Source of the DNA: Pseudohalocynthiibacter aestuariivivens
Lineage (GTDB): Bacteria > Pseudomonadota > Alphaproteobacteria > Rhodobacterales > Rhodobacteraceae
Length of the DNA: 64,000 nt
Assembly (NCBI RefSeq): GCF_018457175.1
Contig: NZ_JAGFNU010000007.1
Coordinates: forward strand, 145,588 to 209,587
Direction of reading: 5' to 3'
The notes under the pieces were generated by a model. The model saw nothing but the letters and a program-made list of their open reading frames with translations. It was not told where the DNA came from and made no database searches. Positions 28,815 to 35,575 of this stretch are shown here, in pieces. A program made the position numbers and the translations under genes. Positions within the stretch are counted from its first letter, which is position 1; the number at the start of each line of letters is the position of its first letter.

Positions 28815-30455
28815 TTACGCTACTGCCTTTTGACGGCAGTAACAGGATGCCTTGATAGGAACCTCAGCGCGCGCAGCGGCTTTGTCGAGTTGCAGTTTGA
28901 TGTGCAGCGCTTCTGCATTTGCGCCCCTCCGGGTCAGACATTCGTGAAGGCCATGCAGGCTCCAGACGTTTGTGGGGTGTCGGCAGGCGCGGCTCAGCGT
29001 ATCGTCCAAACCCAGATCGGCGCGGTAGACGGCCTCTGCTTCCTCATATTGTCCCTGTTCCAGCAGGAGCGCGCCCAGCGCATGACGCGTTGGCTGCATC
29101 CAGGCCCAAGGTTCGTCATAGGGCATGCTGTCGTCAATTTCGACAGAGCGGCGCAGGTGAGCAAAGGCTGCTTCGTGATTGCCTTTGTGATATTCCAGTT
29201 CGCCCAACATCATCTGTTCAGCAACTCCCATAATGTCTTCGCAGGTGTTGTTGAAAAGTGTTCGGCTTTCCTGCACGCGCGCCCGCGCAGCATCAAAGAG
29301 GTTTCGCTCTGCTTCTGCACCAGCGATGTTACTTGTATTGGCAAACGCAACCGTGCGTGCGTAATGCATCATCGCCGTTGTAAAACTGTAGAGCTCCTTA
29401 TCCTCGGGCAGATTCTGGGCAAGAATATCATGCCACCGACCAAAACGGATCAGCACATGCTGTTTCATTGGAATGAACCCCTCGAACCAGTCGGCCATTG
29501 GCCGCAAGATCGATTCCGGCAAATTCTTGATCAGCTCTTCTGCGGCCTCTAAGGCAGGTGTTGGCTGTCCAAGAAACATCGCCCCGTAGATTTTGAAGTG
29601 ATAGTTGTGACAGCGGTAGACCGAGTAAAAATTGTCGGGGCCGGACCGTGCAAGGTATTTGCGATCCGCAATAATCGCGGTCGAGTTTCGAGAAACGACA
29701 TTTTCGTAGTCTCCGCAAAGCACATCGATATGCGTTGCCATGTGTAATAGATGCCCGGCATCCGGAACGAGGGTGCTGAGCCTGTCGCCGTGGCGCAATG
29801 CCCGCTCTGGATGCGGCGACATTTCCATCAGATGAATATACATGTGCAGAAGGCCGGGGTGGTCCCATGCGCCATCAATGGAATTGAAGGTATCTTCAAG
29901 AACCTTGATCGCCTCGAGCGTGTCTGCACCCTCTGCTGGCAGGCCTTTCGGCAAATCCCACAACTGCCACGGTGTTCGGTTCATGATCGCCTCGGCAAAC
30001 AGGGCGCAGACATCCAACTGGTGCGGGTGAGCAGCATGAACCTTGCGCATCGCATCTGCGTAGGAATTGTTCCAGGGGCAAAAATCCACAATGTCGGGGC
30101 TTTTTGGGTAACGCGTTGAAAGCGCTTCTATCAAAGCACGCTCGAATGGGGACACTGTATTTTTAAGGGCTGTGGCTTTTGAGAGGGAATCGTGAGCTGT
30201 CGCCAGCGCAGCTGGTTTTTCTTCTTCCTCGAATGTTTCCCAGGGCTTGTTATAATTTGGGCCAATCGCGTACCCGATACCCCAATAGGCCATCGCACAA
30301 TCGGGGTCGGCCTCTATTGCCTTTTCAAAGCAAACGATCGCTTCTTCATGGTGGTATCCGTAAACCCAGATCAGCCCACGGTTAAACCATAGCTGCGCAT
30401 CTTCTGATAAGGTTGTTACCTTAAGAGAATAAGATCCAAGATCGTAGTAGTCCAT
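28815..30455 (-). CDS. TPR-repeat protein (TTC38-like)
   Basis: This 546-residue cytoplasmic protein is built of tetratricopeptide-type helices. Clear units are 'AQLWFNRGLIWVYGYHHEEA' (residues about 20-40), 'IEADPDCAMAYWGIGYAIG', 'GELEYHKGNHEAAFAHLRRS' and 'GALLLEQGQYEEAEAVYRAD'. The 'DPxCAMAYWGxxxAxGPNYN' phrase is typical of the TTC38-like group found in bacteria and animals. There is no signal peptide, catalytic motif or membrane helix. It stands alone between the tRNA and a rhodanese gene, so no pathway can be assigned. Confidence 0.8.
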   Translation of the reverse strand: MDYYDLGSYSLKVTTLSEDAQLWFNRGLIWVYGYHHEEAIVCFEKAIEADPDCAMAYWGIGYAIGPNYNKPWETFEEEEKPAALATAHDSLSKATALKNTVSPFERALIEALSTRYPKSPDIVDFCPWNNSYADAMRKVHAAHPHQLDVCALFAEAIMNRTPWQLWDLPKGLPAEGADTLEAIKVLEDTFNSIDGAWDHPGLLHMYIHLMEMSPHPERALRHGDRLSTLVPDAGHLLHMATHIDVLCGDYENVVSRNSTAIIADRKYLARSGPDNFYSVYRCHNYHFKIYGAMFLGQPTPALEAAEELIKNLPESILRPMADWFEGFIPMKQHVLIRFGRWHDILAQNLPEDKELYSFTTAMMHYARTVAFANTSNIAGAEAERNLFDAARARVQESRTLFNNTCEDIMGVAEQMMLGELEYHKGNHEAAFAHLRRSVEIDDSMPYDEPWAWMQPTRHALGALLLEQGQYEEAEAVYRADLGLDDTLSRACRHPTNVWSLHGLHECLTRRGANAEALHIKLQLDKAAARAEVPIKASCYCRQKAVA

Positions 30456-30527
30456 TTCGGTGCCCCCCCAGTCCGACGTAATCCACCAACAGTAGCACCA
30501 AGGGGGGCTTTCACAAAAGGGGTCTGA

Positions 30528-30932
30528 TCAGTGCTTTTCTACGGTCTCAATTTCGCCGCCAGATTTCTTCCATGCAGTGAAGCCACCCGCCATATGCGCA
30601 ACAGGCGCCAAACCCATTTCAGACGCGATTTTTGCGCTTAGGGCAGAGCGCCAGGCACTTGCGCAGTAAAAGACATAGGCCTTGTCCTGATTGAATACGT
30701 CCTTGTGATAGGGGCTTTCCGGGTCAATCCAAAATTCCAGCATGCCACGCGGGCAGGAAAATGCGCCTGGAACCTTGCCCTCTCTCTGAAGTTCGCGAAT
30801 GTCGCGCAGGTCGATGAAAACATAATTGCTGTCTGTATAAGCCTGCTTGGCATGCTCAATCGGCATAGTTTCGACCGCTGCATTCGCCTCTTCCAACAAA
30901 GCCTTGATGCCTTTGGTGATGTTCTGTCCCAT
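30528..30932 (-). CDS. rhodanese-like sulfurtransferase
   Basis: This 134-residue single-domain rhodanese starts at an ATG with an AAAGGA ribosome site. 'YVFIDLRDIRELQREGKVPG' is followed by 'CPRGMLEFWIDPESPYHKDV', and the active-site loop is 'YCASAWRSALSA' with Cys90. The six-residue loop (C-A-S-A-W-R) fits a sulfur-transferring rhodanese rather than a Cdc25-type phosphatase. Acceptor and pathway are unknown. Confidence 0.9.
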   Translation of the reverse strand: MGQNITKGIKALLEEANAAVETMPIEHAKQAYTDSNYVFIDLRDIRELQREGKVPGAFSCPRGMLEFWIDPESPYHKDVFNQDKAYVFYCASAWRSALSAKIASEMGLAPVAHMAGGFTAWKKSGGEIETVEKH

Positions 30933-31082
30933 GCGTTTTCCTTTGTGCGAATGGCGTTTGGTTTTATTTACGCTTTGGGCGGGATAATACAATTCGATGA
31001 TGTGAAAATTTTCGTAAAAACGTGCATGTATTACACCCGCTCAACGGAAACTTTGTTATGCGCTACGCAGCAATCGATCACG

Positions 31083-31158
31083 GTGCCCGAACCGAGGGGA
31101 GGGCGAAAAGCGCCCGCCCCGTGGGGGCGGTTCGGGCACTACCCGTGCAAGGCACGGG
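31083..31158. repeat. nested GC-rich inverted repeats, possible structured RNA
   Basis: A perfect 12-base inverted repeat (GTGCCCGAACCG at 31083-31094, CGGTTCGGGCAC at 31128-31139) encloses a second stem: GGGG-a-GGGCG / CGCCC-g-CCCC (31096-31105 with 31111-31120). The enclosed CCCC could instead pair with GGGGG at 31123-31127, so two folds compete. Two bases later a separate 7-base stem CCCGTGC-AAG-GCACGGG occupies 31142-31158. No T tract follows. The block lies in a 355-base gap upstream of the GIY-YIG gene. It could be a structured RNA, a REP-like palindrome or a mobile-element end; I do not recognise a known family. Confidence 0.6.
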
Positions 31159-31287
31159 CAATTGGGACGTCATAAGCAACTTAGTCGCGAACCGCTGGTT
31201 GGGTGTCAGCAAGGCGGATAAAGCCGAAATTGGACAATGCCGGGTTGGGGGTTGACAACGTTACTCGTACTTTCGACCCTCGTCCCC

Positions 31288-32001
31288 ATGAAAGAACACA
31301 TCCAAAATGAGATCAAAAGGCTAGCAGAAGCTAACGGAGGCAGAGTCCCGGGAAAAGAGTTTTTCCAACAAGAAACGGGCATCGCCGAAAAAGATTGGTG
31401 TGGGAAGATTTGGCTTCGCTGGAATGACGCGGTATCAGAGGCAGGCTTGCACCCCAACAAAATGAACCAACGCCTGTCCAGCGATTTGGTCTTGGACAAA
31501 TATGCTGAAGTCTGCCGCCACTATCGCAAGCCTCCCTCAAACGCCGAACTGCGCTATTACGCTAGGGAGATCCCTGACTTCATCAGCCACAACACGTTTT
31601 CCAAGCACTTCGGTAGTAAGAATGGAGTAATTGCAGCTCTGCGGGATCGCGCAATTGAACGCGGCGAGGACGATTTAATCGCGATCCTTCCAGAAACGAA
31701 AGTGGCTCGGAACCCCAGTGGCAACGCTAGCTCACCGAAGTTTCTGGAGGGTTGGGTCTACCTCTTAAAGTCTGGCATCCATTTTAAAGTGGGACGCAGC
31801 GATGAATTGGAAAAGCGTGTGAAGCAGATCAGCATCGCGCTCCCTGAAAAGGTAGAACTAGTTCACGCGATTCGAACAGACGATCCTCCGGGCATTGAGG
31901 CCTACTGGCACCGTCGTTTCGCAGATCAACGTGCAAATGGGGAGTGGTTTAAGCTGTCTTCGGCCGATGTTAAGGCATTCAAGCGCCGCAAATTCCAGTG
32001 A
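31288..32001 (+). CDS. GIY-YIG nuclease with homing-endonuclease-type repeats
   Basis: This protein has 237 residues from the ATG at 31288, or 254 from an ATG at 31237; neither start has a good ribosome site. The N-terminal two-thirds holds two repeats of the homing-endonuclease-associated type: 'IWLRWNDAVSEAGLHPNK' near residue 43 and 'SKHFGSKNGVIAALRDRA' near 115. The C-terminus is a GIY-YIG-like nuclease core: 'GWVYLLKSGIHFKVGRSDEL', then the catalytic-type Glu in 'IEAYWHRRF' and 'GEWFKLSSADVKAF'. Such proteins are DNA nucleases with sequence-specific binding repeats, often mobile. It sits next to strong palindromes and shows no operon partner. Confidence 0.8.
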   Translation: MKEHIQNEIKRLAEANGGRVPGKEFFQQETGIAEKDWCGKIWLRWNDAVSEAGLHPNKMNQRLSSDLVLDKYAEVCRHYRKPPSNAELRYYAREIPDFISHNTFSKHFGSKNGVIAALRDRAIERGEDDLIAILPETKVARNPSGNASSPKFLEGWVYLLKSGIHFKVGRSDELEKRVKQISIALPEKVELVHAIRTDDPPGIEAYWHRRFADQRANGEWFKLSSADVKAFKRRKFQ

Positions 32002-32129
32002 TCAGGTCAGGATTCCTGACGTTCGCAGCGACCCGTTAACTAGCAAAAAGGCTCGAAACTGACAAACAAGAACTCCGATTTGCCTTTTCAATTCATCACC
32101 ACGCGGACTCCCAACTTAAACCCGCCAAC

Positions 32130-32513
32130 CTACTCCTCCTCCAAAACCTTTTTGGCGACGCGAAAACACTCCAACGCCTGCGGCACGCCGCAATAGATTC
32201 CGACAACATGAATAATGGCGCGGATTTCTTCTTTGCTGACGCCATTGCTAATAGCGCCGCGGCAGTGAATTTCCCATTCGTGCATTTTGCCAAGCGCACC
32301 GATCATGGCGAGATTCATCATTGAGCGCGTCTTCGGCTCTATCACATCGTCGCCCCAGCCAAAGCCCCAACACCAGGCAGTCATGGCTTCCTGAAACGGG
32401 CGTGTAAAATCATCTGCTGCGGCAAGGTTCTTTTCAACGTATTCCGCCCCAAGCGTGCCTTTGCGTTGCTCCAGACCTTTCAAAAACAAATCTTCGTTAA
32501 ACAGATCAGCCAT
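32130..32513 (-). CDS. carboxymuconolactone decarboxylase-like protein (PcaC type)
   Basis: This 127-residue protein belongs to the CMD superfamily. 'TRSMMNLAMIGALGKMHEWE' is followed by 'IHCRGAISNGVSKEEIRAII' and 'HVVGIYCGVPQALECFRVAK', the PcaC-like helical pattern. The single Cys in 'EIHCRGA' lacks the second Cys of AhpD peroxidases, so a decarboxylase or isomerase-type role is more likely than a peroxidase. It is the last gene of the leftward operon headed by the RpiR regulator; a role in processing a ring or lactone intermediate is inference. Confidence 0.85.
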   Translation of the reverse strand: MADLFNEDLFLKGLEQRKGTLGAEYVEKNLAAADDFTRPFQEAMTAWCWGFGWGDDVIEPKTRSMMNLAMIGALGKMHEWEIHCRGAISNGVSKEEIRAIIHVVGIYCGVPQALECFRVAKKVLEEE

Positions 32514-32554
32514 TATGCATTCCCAAGTTTGATTGCGATGTTTTTTGCCTGGAC

Positions 32555-32888
32555 TTAATTCCAGAGCGCTTCTCGTCCCTTTTGGCGACCATAGCCAGAT
32601 TTGCCGTATCCGCCAAAGGGTGTTTCAACGCCCCCCCCGACGCCGGAGCAAGGAAAACTCTTGTACAAAGCTCTTATAGAAATTGAAGAGGCGCATTTCG
32701 GATAGAACGCCGTTTTGATGGTGGTGTTTTGCTGCCTGTACAGCACGATCAACATCGGCGGCACCGGCAATAGAAACCTCTGCAAGTCATTCACCTGACC
32801 CGGGGTTGTCCACCCATAAACGACCGGCAGCGCCGCTAACCCATTTGTCGTCAACATGGTCTTGCCGATATGGCGTGACCTCGGTCAC
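32555..32888 (-). pseudogene. decayed aldehyde dehydrogenase (N- and C-terminal remnants)
   Basis: From a GTG at 32888, overlapping the previous stop codon, the frame reads V-T-E-V-T-P-Y-R-Q-D... with 'DDKWVSGAAGRLWVDNPGSG', a normal ALDH N-terminus. It is broken by TGA at codon 34 (32787-32789) and continues in frame with 'LAEVSIAGAADVDRAVQAAK' to about codon 80. The next recognisable part is the far C-terminus 'GGGVETPFGGYGKSGYGRQK' in another frame, just after a run of eight G (32631-32638). About 1.1 kb of the ~480-residue enzyme, including the catalytic domain, is deleted. The gene cannot make an active enzyme. Confidence 0.85.
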
Positions 32889-33535
32889 GCATCTCTCCGA
32901 ATGTAGCCGGGCAATCCAAGTCGCCAGACGACCTGATCAAACCGGTCTTGCCCGAAAAAAGGCTCTCCATCGACGACCATGAGCGGTACACCCCAATGAC
33001 CCGCTTCAAGCAAATCATTAGCGTTCTCCTGAAGGGTTTTTTCAGTGGCGGGCCATTCATTTTCGGAAAGGACCTCTTTTATATCGAGGCCAGCCCGCGC
33101 CATCGCGTTTTTCAGATGATCGCCTTTATCCCACCCCGGTGTTGAGCCATCCCAGAGCGTACGACCGACATGATCCAGAAATTCAAGCCCTTTGCCCTCG
33201 CGTACGGAGCCGACGAATAACCTAGAAAGGCGCTCGTTAAGTGGCTGGTTCTGTTCGGCAACCCAAAGCGACCCAGACATAAAGGAAATAGGTGACGGGT
33301 CGGGATAGGCATACGGCAAACCAAGGAACGCGGCAGTACGCAGGGTATCAGTTTCGAAATAGCGCTGCTCCAACATGTCCCGGTACTTGAAACGATCGGG
33401 GATGCGCAGCACACCCCCCAGAACCGGGCGCATCACAACCTCTACACCCTGACCGTGAAGCCAGATCAGACGTTCGAGCAAGAAGTAGCAGTAGTCGCTT
33501 TGCAGCGAATAGTAGACGTCTACCCTGTCAGCCAT
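32885..33535 (-). CDS. 2-hydroxychromene-2-carboxylate isomerase/DsbA-family protein
   Basis: This 216-residue protein of the thioredoxin-like DsbA/HCCA-isomerase (GST kappa) family lacks a CxxC motif and signal peptide. The N-terminal strand and active-site loop 'VDVYYSLQSDYCYFLLERL' and the C-terminal 'GVPLMVVDGEPFFGQDRFDQ' match the family. Members isomerise glutathione-dependent aromatic intermediates, but many relatives have unknown substrates. It overlaps the Rieske gene by 8 bases and is followed with overlap by the decayed aldehyde dehydrogenase, so it was translated with them. Confidence 0.85.
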   Translation of the reverse strand: MADRVDVYYSLQSDYCYFLLERLIWLHGQGVEVVMRPVLGGVLRIPDRFKYRDMLEQRYFETDTLRTAAFLGLPYAYPDPSPISFMSGSLWVAEQNQPLNERLSRLFVGSVREGKGLEFLDHVGRTLWDGSTPGWDKGDHLKNAMARAGLDIKEVLSENEWPATEKTLQENANDLLEAGHWGVPLMVVDGEPFFGQDRFDQVVWRLGLPGYIRRDA

Positions 33536-34622
33536 CTACGGCCTCGCGCATCCACTCCTGAAGTTTCTTGATCGAATGTTCCGACATGACCCCACAGCCC
33601 GGATCAAGCACCAGCGGGCCCGGTCTATACCCCTTGGATTTCAGGCCGCGGTGCACCGATTCGACAAGAACAATGTCTTCTTCAACGGTAGTCTGGCGGT
33701 CCTGAACAGCAAGACCCCGGATAACATCGCTATCCACGCCGCCTTCTGTGTACCAGCCGCGCCAGACGGCACAGTTGTCCACGTCAACGGCACGCCAATG
33801 GTACGTATTCAATACGTTGCCGGGGTAACACTGGAAGCTGAACATAGGCCAAAGGAACCAGGACTGGTAATCGCCTGCATGTTCATTTGCATCCAAATCT
33901 ATCGGATAGGTCATCTTGTCGAGACTTTGGCATTCGGTCGTATGGCGTAAAACGTAACCACCTTTGTCATCAGGCTGAATGTCATATGTTTCTGGTTTGA
34001 TCACCCCTTCGGCAAAGGTGGGGTGGTTCGTCGGGCAATGGTAGCACTCCGAATAATTCTCGACTGAGACTTTCCAGTTGCAACGCTCTGGGCATTCCAC
34101 CCATTCGAGCGGCGCCAAAGTGTCGATTTGGGGCACGTAGCTGGCGATCTCTTTGCGTACGCCAGGATACCAGTCATCCATCGGTGCGGCGTCATCGTTG
34201 AGATTGACAAAGATGAAGCCATGAAAATCTTCGGAGCGCACTTCGGTGAGGCAGATTTTCTCGCGATCAAAACCGGGTACATTCTTGATGTTCGGCCCAG
34301 CCCGCAGGCCCCCTGTCAGCTCATAGGTCCATTGGTGGTACGGGCAGACGACAACGCGCGTGTTGCCCGATCCGCTGACCATTTCATGGGCGCGGTGCTG
34401 GCACACATTGTAAAAGGTGCGGATAACATTATCACGACCGCGAATGCAAAACAGGTTCTGTCCGGCAATGTCAAAGGCGAAGTAATCTCCGATATTGGAA
34501 ATCTGGCTCACGTGCCCGGCAAACTGCCATGTGCGGGACAGCAGGCCATTCATCTCGTTCTCAAAGATTGCAGGATCGGTGTAATAGCGGGCGTCCAGCG
34601 AGTGCGTCAAAGGGGCATTCAT
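33528..34622 (-). CDS. Rieske non-heme iron oxygenase, quaternary-ammonium type
   Basis: This 364-residue oxygenase subunit has a Rieske [2Fe-2S] site Cys74-x-His76...Cys93-x2-His96 ('CQHRAH', 'CPYHQW') and a mononuclear iron site in 'NYSECYHCPTNHP' (His195, His200). The residue bridging the two sites is Glu192 instead of the usual Asp. That Glu is the mark of the branch that demethylates or cleaves quaternary ammonium compounds (glycine betaine GbcA, stachydrine demethylase, carnitine CntA). No reductase partner gene lies nearby. It overlaps the RpiR gene by four bases and the HCCA-isomerase-like gene by eight. Confidence 0.92.
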   Translation of the reverse strand: MNAPLTHSLDARYYTDPAIFENEMNGLLSRTWQFAGHVSQISNIGDYFAFDIAGQNLFCIRGRDNVIRTFYNVCQHRAHEMVSGSGNTRVVVCPYHQWTYELTGGLRAGPNIKNVPGFDREKICLTEVRSEDFHGFIFVNLNDDAAPMDDWYPGVRKEIASYVPQIDTLAPLEWVECPERCNWKVSVENYSECYHCPTNHPTFAEGVIKPETYDIQPDDKGGYVLRHTTECQSLDKMTYPIDLDANEHAGDYQSWFLWPMFSFQCYPGNVLNTYHWRAVDVDNCAVWRGWYTEGGVDSDVIRGLAVQDRQTTVEEDIVLVESVHRGLKSKGYRPGPLVLDPGCGVMSEHSIKKLQEWMREAVDG

Positions 34623-35506
34623 GACTGATCCTCGTGATAAAGGCCAAGCTGATGGCGGCGTTGATGGAATTTTCCGACCCGCTCAACAATCTCGTCGCTT
34701 GCGGATGCGATTACGAATGAAAGCAGTATTTCAAGCAGCGCAATTGTCGAAACAGAAGACGGAAAAAACTGAGGCGTATCCGCCGCAACGATAAACCCAT
34801 GATCAGCCCCCCGTATGATCGGAGAGGCGGGGCTGTCGGAAATTCCGATCACGATCACGCCCTGTTCGCGCGCGATGCGTACGGCCTCGACAACTTCGGA
34901 CCGGTAGGGTTTGCAGGTTATGGCGATCAGAACGTCCTGCTTATCTGCCCATGCAAGATCATCGACAGCGGTGCTGCCCATGCGTGGGATGGCGTGGAAC
35001 TGTATCATTCCGGTCGAAGCCAGATAGGTAAAGTTCTGCGCGTTCGAACTGTTCACACCAACGCCCAGTGTGAAGGTTTGCCGCGATGCCCAGATCGCCT
35101 CTGCCGCTGCTGAAAGCTGTTGGTCAGATATATTTGCAAATGTTTCTTCAATGTTTCGCAGCGCTGAATTGACCATATCAGCATAGAGACTACCAAGCTT
35201 GCCAGAGCTTCCAATCTGCTGCAACCAGCGTGCACGGTCTGGAAAACTTGCTGTCCCATTGCGAATCGCCGTGCGGAAGGGTTCTCGAAAATCCTCATAC
35301 CCCTCAAAGCCAATCTGGCGCGCCATGCGTACCATTGTGTTGGGCTTAACCTTTGCGGCCTCTGCAATTTCACGCACAGTAGAAACGCCAACATCATTTG
35401 GGTTTTCCAATACGTAAGTTGCCGCCTTGCGCGTCTCTGGCGTCAGGTCGGTTAGCTCGTCTGCCAACCGCTCCAAAACACTATATGATACATTTGTGTC
35501 ATTCAT
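34619..35506 (-). CDS. RpiR/MurR-family transcriptional regulator
   Basis: This 295-residue regulator has an N-terminal HTH_6 domain ('TVREIAEAAKVKPNTMVRMARQIGFEGYEDFR' as a landmark, residues about 39-70) and a C-terminal SIS sugar/phosphate-binding domain ('FTLGVGVNSSNAQNF', 'VLIAITCKPYRSEVVEAV'). RpiR regulators in roseobacters often control osmolyte and sugar catabolism. It is the first gene of the leftward operon and diverges from the rightward operon across 69 bases, so it likely controls both sides. Confidence 0.93.
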   Translation of the reverse strand: MNDTNVSYSVLERLADELTDLTPETRKAATYVLENPNDVGVSTVREIAEAAKVKPNTMVRMARQIGFEGYEDFREPFRTAIRNGTASFPDRARWLQQIGSSGKLGSLYADMVNSALRNIEETFANISDQQLSAAAEAIWASRQTFTLGVGVNSSNAQNFTYLASTGMIQFHAIPRMGSTAVDDLAWADKQDVLIAITCKPYRSEVVEAVRIAREQGVIVIGISDSPASPIIRGADHGFIVAADTPQFFPSSVSTIALLEILLSFVIASASDEIVERVGKFHQRRHQLGLYHEDQS

Positions 35507-35531
35507 GATTGACTATGGTACAGATGATTGA
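35486..35531. promoter_or_regulatory. candidate operator for the RpiR-type regulator
   Basis: Two direct copies of ATGATTGA lie at 35505-35512 and 35524-35531, 19 bases apart (about two helical turns), in the 69-base divergent gap. Next to them is a near-palindrome TGATACA-TT-TGTGTCA at 35486-35501, overlapping the regulator's first codons. Such sites between a regulator and its divergent operon are typical operators. The assignment is by position and symmetry only. Confidence 0.4.
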
Positions 35532-35575
35532 TTAGCCTGTCGAGGAATTTTGCGACTCTCGAACAGGAAAATGTG

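Noticed and set aside
30705..31255. Plus-strand frames across the rhodanese gene and the palindromes
   Set aside because: They are shadows of the rhodanese gene and of GC-rich repeats, without ribosome sites or recognisable protein features.
32130..32513. AhpD-type alkylhydroperoxidase
   Set aside because: Only one Cys is present in the active-site helix, not the CxxC of AhpD.
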